64,000 nt of DNA from Acinetobacter calcoaceticus (GTDB lineage: Bacteria > Pseudomonadota > Gammaproteobacteria > Pseudomonadales > Moraxellaceae). Made by a program: the position numbers and the translations under genes. A model generated the notes under the pieces. It saw nothing but the letters and a program-made list of their open reading frames with translations. It was not told the origin of the DNA and did no database searches. Positions 1 to 9,603 of the stretch are shown piece by piece. Location: positions 1 through 64,000 of the forward strand of contig NZ_SLVJ01000018.1 of assembly GCF_004345325.1 (NCBI RefSeq), given 5' to 3'. Position 1 is the stretch's first letter. Each line of letters opens with the position of its first letter.

Positions 1-46
1 ATGGTAGTGTGGGGTTACCCATGTGAGAGTAAGTCATCGCCAGCTC
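1..46 (+). rRNA. rrf: 5S ribosomal RNA, 3' end only
   Basis: The first bases match the conserved 3' third of bacterial 5S rRNA, including the GGTAGTGTGG segment followed by the GAGAGTAAG loop and the closing GCCAG. The 5' part lies before the window, so this is the end of an rrn operon transcribed into the window. The exact 3' end is estimated because the pairing 5' strand is not visible. Confidence 0.9.
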
Positions 47-59
47 ATTATTCCTAAAA

Positions 60-92
60 ATCCCTCGATCTATCGGATCGGGGGATTTTTTT
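60..92 (+). terminator. rrn operon terminator
   Basis: An 11-bp stem (60-70 with 76-86, one G-T pair) closes a 5-base loop and runs straight into seven T residues. It sits directly after the 5S rRNA 3' end, as expected for the intrinsic terminator of an rRNA operon. Confidence 0.9.
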
Positions 93-162
93 ATGGGTAA
101 AATTTATATTGAACACATCAAATAGTGCATTTTTAAGGCTATCTGGAAGTAGAATGCTGATT

Positions 163-1503
163 TTAAGGCGTTGAAAAGACTTTTTTCACATGGCTACCTA
201 ATGTCATACTCTCAATCGATGCGATGAATTTTCCAGTATTGGCATCACGACCTTGTAGTAAATATTTTGTGTTGGTTTTATGCTCAGATTGAGCATTATG
301 TTGTTGTGCTGCAATTTTAGAAAGTTTGATGATGTCTTGATCGGATTTGCTGAGACGATTGATAATGAGAACTTTCTGCATGTCTTTAAAATCCTGCATC
401 ATATTGACATCACCTCGACTGTCTCCTGCGACCAATAGTGGTCCATAACCATAGTGACTGACTAAAATCTTTTCAATTGTCTGGGTTTTTCCTTTTCCTA
501 AGGTTTGAATATAATCATTTTTTAAGCGTGGTTTGATTTTATGCTGTGGATCACGCTCTAATTCGAATGCAAATACATGCTGCTCAGGAATATTAAAGCC
601 CATGAATGGATTGGTGGCCATTTCTTTGACCACTTCACTAAAAGATGCTGAGCAAATATAAACATCGAAGCCATTATTCTTTAAGACCTGATAGAGATTT
701 TGCATTTCTGCAAAAGCTCGTAGCCCATTATTCCAGGTTACCTTGACCAACCCTGATCGCCCAGCAAGGGTTGTTGGTGAAGTCCAAGTAATTTGCTCAA
801 TTGGACTATTTATTTGTTTTAAATAACTTTGATGAGTAATGTCCCGAACTTCTTGATTTTCAAAACCCGCAAAGAGGTAGGTGACCCAGGCATATGCGGT
901 TTCTTGCTCAAAGCTTTCTCCTATGGCTTCATAGAGATAACGCATTTTGGTTCTAAAATTATGATAATGCGGATTAAGTTTAACCTGTTCTAAAGATTGA
1001 GTTCCTTTTAAACCTTGGTAATTTAGGTAAAGCCATTGATAACTCTGAATAATGTCAGGCGCAATTTTATTAATATTTACAGCTTGTCCGCTGAGATTAT
1101 TTGAAGAAGAACTAAAGTTATCCGATGAGATCCCTGTACGAATGATTGAGTTTAAGCTTTTAGGATCAACTTTGAACAATAAATTTTCAAGTTGATAAAT
1201 AAAAACAGCTTCTTCGATGTCTAAAAAAATTGAGGTATTGTCAAAATCAAAGACCACATAGGGAGGATGATCAGGGTTATATTTTGAGTTTTGATTACCA
1301 TGTTGCGCAATCAGCTGACTTAATTCAGCATGATTAAAAGAGTCCCAATTGGCTTTTTCTAAAATGACCTGACTTGAGCCCATTTGAGTAGTGGCTGTGT
1401 GGGGGAGAGTGGGCTGATCGTTGTAAGCGCAACCGCTTGTTATAATAAATAAACTTATCAATATGATTGATATTAAATATTTTAAGCGCGATTTTAATGT
1501 CAT
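163..1503 (-). CDS. HAD-superfamily phosphatase lipoprotein, phosphorylcholine-phosphatase-like
   Basis: This 446-residue protein begins with a lipoprotein signal peptide ending in a lipobox-like TSGC (Cys25), so it is probably lipid-anchored. HAD motif I reads DFDNT (residues 86-90, nucleophile Asp86), motif II is the serine of ICSAS, a conserved lysine follows in GKGKT, and motif III is GDSRGD. This set and the long insert between motifs I and II resemble the secreted phosphorylcholine phosphatase family (PchP of Pseudomonas), but other exported HAD phosphatases fit too. The gene stands alone, converging on the rrn terminator. The Tat phospholipase C at 25.4 kb would supply the proposed substrate; that link is inference. 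The superfamily call is firm, the substrate is not. Confidence 0.75.
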   Translation of the reverse strand: MTLKSRLKYLISIILISLFIITSGCAYNDQPTLPHTATTQMGSSQVILEKANWDSFNHAELSQLIAQHGNQNSKYNPDHPPYVVFDFDNTSIFLDIEEAVFIYQLENLLFKVDPKSLNSIIRTGISSDNFSSSSNNLSGQAVNINKIAPDIIQSYQWLYLNYQGLKGTQSLEQVKLNPHYHNFRTKMRYLYEAIGESFEQETAYAWVTYLFAGFENQEVRDITHQSYLKQINSPIEQITWTSPTTLAGRSGLVKVTWNNGLRAFAEMQNLYQVLKNNGFDVYICSASFSEVVKEMATNPFMGFNIPEQHVFAFELERDPQHKIKPRLKNDYIQTLGKGKTQTIEKILVSHYGYGPLLVAGDSRGDVNMMQDFKDMQKVLIINRLSKSDQDIIKLSKIAAQQHNAQSEHKTNTKYLLQGRDANTGKFIASIESMTLGSHVKKVFSTP

Positions 1504-1837
1504 TGTTTAATCCTTATCGCATATTTGATTTGAACGAGATTGTAGTTGTAAGATTGATAGCTTCAAGAGAAAACCAAATCTAATCCATTTTAAGATAAAG
1601 GCTTGAAGATTGATTTTTCGTTAAAGCTAGAACACTCCTTGTTGGTGTTGGATACAAAATTTGAGTTCGATGGTGATTCTTGTACGTAGACTCATTTCAT
1701 GTAAAAGAAGTCAGTTTTTAGTTTGGAGCTGTTATTTATAGCTAAATAGTCTAATAAAGCCTGATTTATTACCTCGAAACGTACATTGCATGATGTGAAT
1801 TTGATAAATTAGCTGCTACATAAAATAGGATTTTTCT
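1504..1837. other. Divergent intergenic region
   Basis: This 334-bp AT-rich gap separates the HAD lipoprotein gene from the M20 peptidase gene and must hold both promoters. An AGGA ribosome-binding site lies about 8 bases before the peptidase start. I see no convincing paired -35/-10 boxes, operator or small gene. Confidence 0.5.
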
Positions 1838-3130
1838 ATGTTTAAGTCTAAGCAAGTATCGAATAAATCAGCGCATTTTGCCTTTAGTTTAGGGCTGATT
1901 GGCTATATGGCAGTGACAACAACTCACGCCGCACCACAACAAGACTTAAAGAAAATTGTTGATTTAGAAAAATCAGCTTATTTAGAAACTTTAAAGCAAT
2001 TGGTAAACATAGAATCAGGTAGTAAAGATCTAGAGGGAACTCAAGAAATTGCTCGCCTCGTTGCACAGAAGCTTAAAGCAACCGGTGCTGAAGTCAGTAT
2101 CTTAGAAAGCAAAGATATGTATCGGATGGATGATACCCCTGCGCAAACTGGGCCGATGGTGAAGGCCGTGTTGAAAGGGCAGGGCAAAACCAAGATCATG
2201 CTGATTGCACACATGGACACTGTGTATAAAAAAGGCATGCTCAAAGATCAGCCTTTTCGGATCGATGCGAATAAAGCGTATGGTTTGGGCATCCTCGATG
2301 ACAAACAAGGTGTTGCCGCAGTGATTCATGTGCTAAACACACTGCAAAAAATGAACTACAAAAACTTTGACACGATTACTGTATTACTGAATTCAGATGA
2401 GGAAATTAGCTCACCTAGTTCACGCAAGTTGATTACTGAGACTGCAGCCAATCAAGATGTGGTGTTTTCATTTGAGGGCGGTGGTCAAGATGGCAGTCTA
2501 CGCTTGGCGACCAGCGGAATTGGTGCTGCTTATTTAGATATCCAAGGTAAAGCCTCGCATGCGGGTGTTAAACCAGAAGCAGGCGTCAATGCGCTCACCG
2601 AATTGGCACATCAATTACTACAGATGCAGGATTTATCCAATCCTAAAACAGGGCTTAAGTTGAATTGGACGGTAGCGTCATCGGGTGCGACACGAAATGT
2701 GATACCAGATCGTGCTACAGCACAAGCTGATGCCCGTGCATTAAGAGTTGAAGATTTTGATTTGCTAGAAAAAAACCTACAGGAACGGGTCAAAGTTAAA
2801 AAATTGACTGACAGTCAAGTTAATCTGAAGTTTGAAGTGCGTCGCCCACCTTTAGTGGCCAATGATGCCGCGATATCGCTGGCGCAACAAGCTCAGAACA
2901 TTTATAAAAATGAACTTAATTTGCCAATGAATGTGGTTGCTACTGCTTCAGGTGGTGGCACAGATGCGGCTTTTGCAGGACTCAAATCTAAAGCAGCTGT
3001 GGTTGAGGGCTTTGGGTTGTCTGGTGATGGCGCACATAGCAATAATGCAGAGTATATTTTGATCGATAGCATCGTGCCACGATTGTATTTGACCACACGA
3101 TTGATTATGCAACTGGGTGAAAGTAAATAA
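1838..3130 (+). CDS. M20 family zinc metallopeptidase, glutamate carboxypeptidase (CPG2) type
   Basis: The 430-residue protein starts with a Sec signal peptide ending near THAAP, so it is exported. M20 landmarks follow: the zinc-ligand segment AHMDT, the bridging Asp in ILDDKQG, the NSDEE segment with the catalytic Glu, and a central dimerisation/lid domain containing the SHAGVKPEAG segment. The order and length match Pseudomonas carboxypeptidase G2, which removes C-terminal glutamate from folates and peptides; the substrate here is not proven. The ATG is preceded by AGGA. The gene is monocistronic, ending at the bidirectional terminator shared with fkpB. Confidence 0.85.
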   Translation: MFKSKQVSNKSAHFAFSLGLIGYMAVTTTHAAPQQDLKKIVDLEKSAYLETLKQLVNIESGSKDLEGTQEIARLVAQKLKATGAEVSILESKDMYRMDDTPAQTGPMVKAVLKGQGKTKIMLIAHMDTVYKKGMLKDQPFRIDANKAYGLGILDDKQGVAAVIHVLNTLQKMNYKNFDTITVLLNSDEEISSPSSRKLITETAANQDVVFSFEGGGQDGSLRLATSGIGAAYLDIQGKASHAGVKPEAGVNALTELAHQLLQMQDLSNPKTGLKLNWTVASSGATRNVIPDRATAQADARALRVEDFDLLEKNLQERVKVKKLTDSQVNLKFEVRRPPLVANDAAISLAQQAQNIYKNELNLPMNVVATASGGGTDAAFAGLKSKAAVVEGFGLSGDGAHSNNAEYILIDSIVPRLYLTTRLIMQLGESK

Positions 3131-3157
3131 ACTCAGGCAAGCTCGACTCAAAAAACA

Positions 3158-3183
3158 AAAAAAGCCCATAACGGGCTTTTTTT
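3158..3183. terminator. Bidirectional terminator between M20 peptidase and fkpB
   Basis: The AAAGCCC/GGGCTTT stem with a 5-base loop is flanked by an A run on the left and a T run on the right, so it can stop transcripts from both convergent genes. Confidence 0.85.
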
Positions 3184-3194
3184 GACTACAGCAT

Positions 3195-3677
3195 TTAGAT
3201 TAACTTAATGCCTTGTTGCCCAGCAGGTGTCACTTTAAAAATTTCTACTTCAAAGGTGATGTTCTTACCTGCAAGTGGATGATTAAAGTCGATTTCAGTA
3301 ATAAATTCATCAACTGATTTCACCACACCAACCAAACTGGTTTTAGCCTTGTCTTCAAACTCAATCATTTCACCAACACTTGGCAATTGTTCAAATTTGA
3401 CTGTGTCAAAGCGCTGCACATTTTCTGGATTCCACGGGCCGAAGGCTTCTTCTGGCGGTAAACTCACGGTGCGACGATCGCCGGCACGCAAGCCAAATAG
3501 GGAATGCTCAAAGCCTGGCAGTAAATTACCATCGCCGATGGTTAATGTAACCGGCTCATCTCGACTGCGGGTATTATCAATTTCTGCACCATTTTCAATG
3601 GCGACTGAAAAGTGTAAATCTACTTTCGAACCTTCAGCGATTCGTATTTCATCATTTGGACGAATAATTTCAGTCAT
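3195..3677 (-). CDS. fkpB: FKBP-type peptidyl-prolyl isomerase, SlpA/FkpB class
   Basis: This 160-residue cytoplasmic protein is of the small SlyD/SlpA class: an FKBP half domain (LHFSVAIENG, then LLPGFEHSLFGL), an inserted IF chaperone domain around residues 70-130, and a closing FKBP strand. It lacks the His-rich metal tail of SlyD, which favours SlpA/FkpB. I place the start at the MTEIIRP methionine, not five codons upstream, because its ATG overlaps the lspA stop (ATGACTGA), suggesting translational coupling. It is the last gene of the ribF-ileS-lspA-fkpB operon, as in many gamma-proteobacteria. Confidence 0.9.
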   Translation of the reverse strand: MTEIIRPNDEIRIAEGSKVDLHFSVAIENGAEIDNTRSRDEPVTLTIGDGNLLPGFEHSLFGLRAGDRRTVSLPPEEAFGPWNPENVQRFDTVKFEQLPSVGEMIEFEDKAKTSLVGVVKSVDEFITEIDFNHPLAGKNITFEVEIFKVTPAGQQGIKLI

Positions 3678-4209
3678 GTTGCTGTTCCGCACGTAGGATA
3701 CGCTGCTTTTCTAAAAAGAAAGTATCGATCAATAACAGGACTACGCCTAAGCTAATCGAGCTATCTGCTAAGTTAAAGGCAGGGAAGTTCTTATCTTGGT
3801 AAAAGACATGGATGAAATCAACCACATAGCCCAAGCTTACCCGATCGATTAAATTACCAATAGCTCCGCCTAAGATCAGGGCGATCGCCAGTGGTAAGAT
3901 CAGCATATTCTTTGGCATACGCATGATCCAGACGATAAACACCACTGAAACGACTGCTGCTAGAGAGGTAAATAAATAGTGCTGCCAGCCACCTGCATCG
4001 GATAGAAAACTGAAAGCTGCGCCATAGTTATGCAGCAAGGTCCAGTTTAAAAATGGCAATACAGGTACAGGATCTGAATAAATCAAATGCGTGCTTGCGA
4101 TCGATTTTGTCCACTGATCCAACACCACGGCCAGGACACTCAGTCCCAGCCAAATGATGTTGCGTGGATAAAATTGAAATAAGCCCTTTTTATTTTGAGG
4201 GTTAGGCAT
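3670..4209 (-). CDS. lspA: Lipoprotein signal peptidase (signal peptidase II)
   Basis: The 179-residue inner-membrane aspartyl protease removes signal peptides from prolipoproteins. Four hydrophobic segments are visible, with the family motifs VLDQWTKS (first catalytic Asp region), the NYGAAFSFL segment, GGAIGNLIDR, and VVDFIHVFY followed by FNLADSSI (second catalytic Asp). The start overlaps the ileS stop by 8 bases, and the end overlaps the fkpB start, so the three genes are tightly coupled. Length and motifs are typical. Confidence 0.97.
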   Translation of the reverse strand: MPNPQNKKGLFQFYPRNIIWLGLSVLAVVLDQWTKSIASTHLIYSDPVPVLPFLNWTLLHNYGAAFSFLSDAGGWQHYLFTSLAAVVSVVFIVWIMRMPKNMLILPLAIALILGGAIGNLIDRVSLGYVVDFIHVFYQDKNFPAFNLADSSISLGVVLLLIDTFFLEKQRILRAEQQHD

Positions 4210-7039
4210 ATTTTCTCACTTCGCCACTGCCGGTGACGTTTAGAATACAACGACCACATAAACCTGGATGAGCCGCATGTGTATTCACATCTGGCAGTAC
4301 ATGCCAGCAACGTGCACATTTTTCACCATCGGCTGCCGAAATTTTGACACGTAGGCCAGCAAGATCTGTCGCTTCCCCTTGTTCCGCATAGTCATACACA
4401 ATCGCTTGTGAGGTGATTAGGACAAAACGTAGTTCATCATCCAATTGGTTTAATACCTTTTGTAAATCTGCATCTGCCCATAGCTCAACTTTTGCAGACA
4501 AGTTACTGCCGATCAGTTTAGCGTTACGTGCAGCCTCAATCTGTTTATTAATTGCAGACTTAACTTGGATTAAACATTGCCAATCTGCTTCTGAAATCAG
4601 ATTTTGGCTGGCTGAAACAGGAATGTCATACCATTCAGTGGTGAACACATAAGTTTCTGTTTGCTCAGGAATCAATGGCCATGCTTCTTGAGCCGTGAAG
4701 CTCAAGATTGGGCTGATCCAACGCACAAAGGCTTGAACGATATGATATAGCGCAGTTTGAGCAGAATGGCGGGCTTGAGAATCAGCTTTACCGGTGTATT
4801 GACGATCTTTGATGATGTCGAGGTAGAAACCACCCAAGTCATTGATACAGAAGTTGGTGATTGCAGTACACACCACATGGAAATTCATGTCGGTATAGGC
4901 TTGCTGGATGGTTTTTTGAACCTCAGCTGCGCGTTGCAAGATATATTGATCCAAGGCAATCAATTGATCGACTGGCAAGCAATCTGTACTTGGTGCGAAG
5001 CCATTTAGGTTGGCCAACAAGAAGCGCAATGTATTACGAATACGACGATAGCTATCGCTGACGCGGCTGAAAATTTCTTTACTTGCTGCGATCTCATAAC
5101 GATAGTCACTTGATGCGACGTAGAGGCGTAAGCCATCAGCACCAAGTTGTTTGACAATATCTTCGAGTGGAATGAAGTTTCCAAGCGATTTTGATAATTT
5201 GCGACCTTTTTCATCCACAGTGAAACCATGGGTGAGCAGGGCTTTATACGGTGCTTTACCTGTAACGGCAACAGAGGTCAGCAGTGAAGACTGGAACCAA
5301 CCACGATGTTGATCTGAGCCTTCAAGGTAGAGGTCAGCAGGCGCTTGTAATTCAGGACGTTGTTTCAACACACCTGAATGGGTTGTTCCAGAATCGAACC
5401 ATACATCTAGGGTGTCACGGACACAGTTGTAATGTTCGGCTTCATCACCAATAAAGTCTTTGGCTTCACGGTTAAACCAAGCATCAATCCCTTCTTTCTC
5501 GATCAATTGAGCCACTTGCTCAAGTAATTCTGGGGTACGTGGATGGAGGGCATTGGTATCTTTGTGTACAAAGAACGGAATAGGTACACCCCAAGTCCGT
5601 TGACGAGAGATACACCAATCTGGGCGACCATCGATCATTGATTCAATGCGATTTTTACCCCAATCTGGGACAAACTGGATGTCATTTTCAATCGCGTCTA
5701 AGGCTTTTGCTCTGAGATTTTGAGCATCCATGCTAATGAACCACTGTGGGGTTGCACGGAAAATAATCGGTGTTTTATGGCGCCAGCAATGCGGATAGCT
5801 ATGCTGAATGGCATGATGTGCCCAGAGTTTGTTGGCTTGTGCCAAAGTCTCAATAATTTGTGGGTTGGCTTTGTAGATATGCACGCCAGCTAACATTGGT
5901 GCAGTTGGGAGATAAACCCCATTACCACCGACTGGGTTTTCGACTGCCAAGTTATACGTTAAACCGACTTTATAATCGTCTACACCATGGCCAGGTGCGG
6001 TATGTACAGCACCAGTACCACTACCAGCAGTCACATGCTCACCGAGGATGACAGGAACTTGACGTTCAACCAATAATGGATGTTGCAGACTGAGTTTTTC
6101 GAGGACATTCCCAGTAAAGTCAGCCAAGACACGCGGTTGCTGTAACTTATAGCGTTCACAAGCAGATTCAACCAACTCTTGTGCAAGAATCAGGTTGTGG
6201 ATGCCATGTTCAGTATCGACTTGGATCAATTGATAATTGATTTCTGCATGCAAGCTAACGGCTTGGTTGGCAGGTAAGGTCCATGGTGTCGTGGTCCAAA
6301 TCACCATATCGGTTGGATGGGTCACTTCGACGCCAACACGACTCGATAAATCTTTGAGATCGACCACAGCAAAACCGACGTCGATGGCATCAGATTTTTT
6401 ATCTTCGTATTCAACTTCTGCTTCAGCCAGTGCTGAACCACAGTCCATACACCAGTTGACTGGTTTTAGACCGGGTTGGATGTGACCTGCTTTTTGGATT
6501 TCACCCAAGGTACGCACGATATCGGCTTCTTGCTGGAAATTCATGGTGAGGTAGGGATTGTCCCAATCACCAATCACACCCATACGGATAAAGTCTTTTT
6601 TCTGATGGTCAATTTGGGTCAGCGCATATTCACGACAGGCCTTACGGAATGCTGAAGCATCAATATTGACGCCGACTTTACCGACTTTTTCTTCTACTTT
6701 GAGCTCGATTGGCAGACCATGACAGTCCCAACCTGGGACATAGGGTGCGTCGAAGCCATCTAGGGTGCGACTTTTAACAATAATATCTTTTAAAACTTTG
6801 TTGACCACGTGACCTAGGTGTAATGAACCATTGGCATACGGAGGGCCATCATGCAGAATGTATTTTTTCTTTCCAATTCGCGACTGACGAATCTGCTGAT
6901 AAATGTTGTCGGCGTACCATTGTTCTAACCATTTCACTTCACGTACCGCCAGATTTGCTTTCATTGCAAATTCGGTACCTGGTAAGTTGAGGGTGGCTTT
7001 ATAGTCCACTACATTTTCAGGAGTTTGCTTATCGCTCAT
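4202..7039 (-). CDS. ileS: Isoleucyl-tRNA synthetase
   Basis: This class I synthetase of about 945 residues charges tRNA-Ile. The HIGH motif appears as GSLHLGHVVN near residue 70, the CP1 editing domain lies roughly between residues 200 and 400 (WTTTPWTLPAN), and the signature loop is GRKLSKSLGN near residue 605. A C-terminal zinc finger with CxxC pairs (CARC and CGRC) closes the protein, as in E. coli IleS. I choose the MSDKQ start over one four codons upstream because it matches the usual N-terminus. It lies 60 bp after ribF and overlaps lspA. Confidence 0.98.
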   Translation of the reverse strand: MSDKQTPENVVDYKATLNLPGTEFAMKANLAVREVKWLEQWYADNIYQQIRQSRIGKKKYILHDGPPYANGSLHLGHVVNKVLKDIIVKSRTLDGFDAPYVPGWDCHGLPIELKVEEKVGKVGVNIDASAFRKACREYALTQIDHQKKDFIRMGVIGDWDNPYLTMNFQQEADIVRTLGEIQKAGHIQPGLKPVNWCMDCGSALAEAEVEYEDKKSDAIDVGFAVVDLKDLSSRVGVEVTHPTDMVIWTTTPWTLPANQAVSLHAEINYQLIQVDTEHGIHNLILAQELVESACERYKLQQPRVLADFTGNVLEKLSLQHPLLVERQVPVILGEHVTAGSGTGAVHTAPGHGVDDYKVGLTYNLAVENPVGGNGVYLPTAPMLAGVHIYKANPQIIETLAQANKLWAHHAIQHSYPHCWRHKTPIIFRATPQWFISMDAQNLRAKALDAIENDIQFVPDWGKNRIESMIDGRPDWCISRQRTWGVPIPFFVHKDTNALHPRTPELLEQVAQLIEKEGIDAWFNREAKDFIGDEAEHYNCVRDTLDVWFDSGTTHSGVLKQRPELQAPADLYLEGSDQHRGWFQSSLLTSVAVTGKAPYKALLTHGFTVDEKGRKLSKSLGNFIPLEDIVKQLGADGLRLYVASSDYRYEIAASKEIFSRVSDSYRRIRNTLRFLLANLNGFAPSTDCLPVDQLIALDQYILQRAAEVQKTIQQAYTDMNFHVVCTAITNFCINDLGGFYLDIIKDRQYTGKADSQARHSAQTALYHIVQAFVRWISPILSFTAQEAWPLIPEQTETYVFTTEWYDIPVSASQNLISEADWQCLIQVKSAINKQIEAARNAKLIGSNLSAKVELWADADLQKVLNQLDDELRFVLITSQAIVYDYAEQGEATDLAGLRVKISAADGEKCARCWHVLPDVNTHAAHPGLCGRCILNVTGSGEVRKYA

Positions 7040-7099
7040 GCAAGTTTTCATCCAATTTAATCAGCCACGCGCTGACACGATTTTCGATCAATATAAAAG

Positions 7100-8101
7100 T
7101 TAAAAAGGAAATTCTGGCGTATTTTGGCGAAACTCCAATAGTTTCACCACGTCATCATCTATTCCTTTACGAAGTGCCTCTAAAGACGGGTAATTCAACT
7201 CGCCATGCAGATAACTTAAAAATGTCACCCGCATGAGCAAGCCATACAGATTAGCAGAAACATCGGGAAAATGAACTTCTAATCGCCATTCAGGTTGCTG
7301 TTGTTGGATTGCAGGTCGAGTACCGACATTTGCAGCACCAAACAGTGCCTCGGCTTGATAACCCGCAACACCCTTCAGCTGGGGATGTGCATTGCTGACG
7401 ATCTGGGTTAATGCCGCTGTTTCGCAGACCACTTCAACGGCATAAATACCTTGTAAGCAGGGTCTATGACGATTCATCGCCACATTAATGGTGGGGAAGT
7501 TCAGGGTACGGCCAATTTGGTCGCCGTACTGCACTCGACCAATCATGCTGTAGGGGCGACCGAGCAATTTGGCTGCAAGCGCCAGATCGCCTTGATTGAG
7601 TACATTGCGGATACGGGTTGAACTGACCCGCTCGCCATTGAATTCTACTGTTGATAAGTTGGTGACTTGAAAGCCATATTGTTTTAAAAATTCACTATTG
7701 CCCTGACGATTTTTACCAAAATGGAAATCGTCTCCCAATACCAGGCTGTGGGCATTGAGTTGAAGTTTGAGTAAATCGGCAAAGGCTTGTGCACTCAGGC
7801 TGCGGAAAGTATCGTCAAATTTGGCGATTGCGATGTAGTCCACACCGAGCTCAGTCAAGTATTCAACTTTTTCTCGCAGCGAACTGATGCGAGGAGGGGC
7901 TTCATAGCCTTTGAAAAATTCTAAAGGTTGCGGTTCAAATATAATCACCATCGTCTTCAGCCCCAAAGGCTGAGCGATATTTTTCAACTGCGAAACCATG
8001 GCCTGATGTCCTAAATGGACGCCATCAAAATTACCAATCGTGATCGCAGTTTTTGGTAATTGTAGACGAGGAGATAAGGCATTAAGGCGGAGCAGCTTCA
8101 T
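7100..8101 (-). CDS. ribF: Bifunctional riboflavin kinase / FAD synthetase
   Basis: The 333-residue cytoplasmic enzyme phosphorylates riboflavin to FMN and adenylylates FMN to FAD. The N-terminal nucleotidyltransferase domain shows TIGNFDGVHLGHQ near residue 25, and the SSTRIRN motif follows near residue 160. The C-terminal kinase domain contains GDQIGRTLNFPTIN and the metal-binding NVGTRP segment. It heads the ribF-ileS-lspA-fkpB operon, an arrangement shared with E. coli and other gamma-proteobacteria. The promoter must lie in the gap shared with the divergent TDT transporter gene. Confidence 0.97.
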   Translation of the reverse strand: MKLLRLNALSPRLQLPKTAITIGNFDGVHLGHQAMVSQLKNIAQPLGLKTMVIIFEPQPLEFFKGYEAPPRISSLREKVEYLTELGVDYIAIAKFDDTFRSLSAQAFADLLKLQLNAHSLVLGDDFHFGKNRQGNSEFLKQYGFQVTNLSTVEFNGERVSSTRIRNVLNQGDLALAAKLLGRPYSMIGRVQYGDQIGRTLNFPTINVAMNRHRPCLQGIYAVEVVCETAALTQIVSNAHPQLKGVAGYQAEALFGAANVGTRPAIQQQQPEWRLEVHFPDVSANLYGLLMRVTFLSYLHGELNYPSLEALRKGIDDDVVKLLEFRQNTPEFPF

Positions 8102-8316
8102 GATTTCAAAATCGGCTTAACATTCGAAAGGAGATATTTTGCCATAATCTCATAATTTCGTCTTGTTGTTGCGTTTTTACTCAAAAAAATTCATTGCCAA
8201 CGCAGTTTATTGCTTTCTTATCAGTATTGATTATTAATGTAATAAATATAAATCAATTTTACTTATTATGGAATACTATTATCATCATTGCATCAGCTTT
8301 GATGGGTATCAGCATA

Positions 8317-9471
8317 ATGAAAAAGCCACTTTATCAATTAAAACAGCCACAAGACATTATCCGTCAATTTACCCCAAATTGGTTTGCCATGGTCATGGGA
8401 ACCGGTGTTGTTGCATTGATTTTGCCTGAGTTTGCAAATGGTCATCAATATGTCTGGCAATTTGCCCAGTATTTATGGTTATTCAATACACTATTATTCA
8501 CGCTCTTTAGTGTGCTTTATTTATTGCGCTGGATCATATACCCAACAGAGGCAAAACAGATCTTTAAGCATCCGAGCATGTCTTTATTTCTCGGCACCAT
8601 TCCGATGGGCTTAGCGACCATTATCAATGGCCTACTCAAGTTCGGTTTGCCTTTATATGGTGATCTTGCATTAAACATTGCGCATTTTCTTTGGTATGTC
8701 GATGTCACTTTGGCAGTACTTATCGGAATTGCTGTACCATTTTTCATGTTTAGTCAGCAACAACATCAATTGCACAGCATGACGGCGATGTGGTTATTAC
8801 CCATTGTGGCCTGTGAAGTTGCTGCAACATCAGGTGGGTTATTAATTCATTATCTCCCCGCAGATACCCAGAGCTTGGCGATATTACTGGGAAGTTATGT
8901 ACTTTGGGGCATGTCTGTATTACCCGCATTTGCAGTACTCACGATTTTAATGTTGCGATTGGCTTTGCATCAATTGCCTGCGAAAGAACTCGCCATCACC
9001 GGGTGGCTCGCATTAGGGCCAATTGGTACTGGGGCTTTGGCCTTATTGGTTCTAGGTGCAGAAGGCGCACCGTTGTTGCAGCATTTTGGTTTGGGTCAAT
9101 TGGGTGAGTTCCTGCATATGGCTGGCTTGTTCAGTAGCTTTATCTTGTTGGGTTTTGGCTTGTGGTGGTTCGCAATTGCCGTTTTGATCACGCGGAGCCA
9201 CCTAAGAACAGACTTACCTTTCAATCTGGGTTGGTGGGGATTGACCTTCCCTTTGGGGGTCTTCACCTTGGCGGTGTTGAATTTAGCGCAGCAAAGCCAG
9301 ATTGGCTTTATCCATAGCATCGGTTTGGGTTTTGCAATGCTGTTGATTGGGTTGTGGTTACTGGTGATGTTTAAAACCTTGCAAGGCATGTATCGAGGCA
9401 ATTTGTTCTTTTCACCGTGCCTAAAAAGCTTTTTGGAAAATCATCCCGTTGCGCTAAAAAATGCCGACTAA
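8317..9471 (+). CDS. TDT/TehA-SLAC1 family transporter
   Basis: The protein has about ten hydrophobic segments throughout, after a short cytoplasmic start, and opens with FTPNWFAMVMGTGVV, the typical first transmembrane motif of the tellurite-resistance/dicarboxylate transporter (TehA, SLAC1) family. Members carry anions, dicarboxylates or sulfite; the substrate here is unknown. A longer reading from a TTG at 8194 exists, but I prefer the ATG at 8317 (384 residues), which starts just before the conserved region; no strong ribosome-binding site decides between them. It stands alone, divergent from ribF. Confidence 0.8.
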   Translation: MKKPLYQLKQPQDIIRQFTPNWFAMVMGTGVVALILPEFANGHQYVWQFAQYLWLFNTLLFTLFSVLYLLRWIIYPTEAKQIFKHPSMSLFLGTIPMGLATIINGLLKFGLPLYGDLALNIAHFLWYVDVTLAVLIGIAVPFFMFSQQQHQLHSMTAMWLLPIVACEVAATSGGLLIHYLPADTQSLAILLGSYVLWGMSVLPAFAVLTILMLRLALHQLPAKELAITGWLALGPIGTGALALLVLGAEGAPLLQHFGLGQLGEFLHMAGLFSSFILLGFGLWWFAIAVLITRSHLRTDLPFNLGWWGLTFPLGVFTLAVLNLAQQSQIGFIHSIGLGFAMLLIGLWLLVMFKTLQGMYRGNLFFSPCLKSFLENHPVALKNAD

Positions 9472-9603
9472 GCTGCTAGATTTGGCTCTGGGTTCAGCCT
9501 AGATCAATGCTCGAATGGCATTGTTGGCAAAAGTGATGTTCTGTACTCAACAAATGCGAGCAAAGCATTCATAATGCAGCATGAATTAGAGTTAGGCGGA
9601 AAG

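Noticed and set aside
4413..6485. Several plus-strand frames inside ileS
   Set aside because: All are antisense to a conserved, full-length synthetase gene and lack any domain.
8194..8316. TTG-initiated extension of the TDT transporter
   Set aside because: The extra 41 residues add a hydrophobic segment outside the conserved family start and rely on a TTG codon without a good ribosome-binding site.
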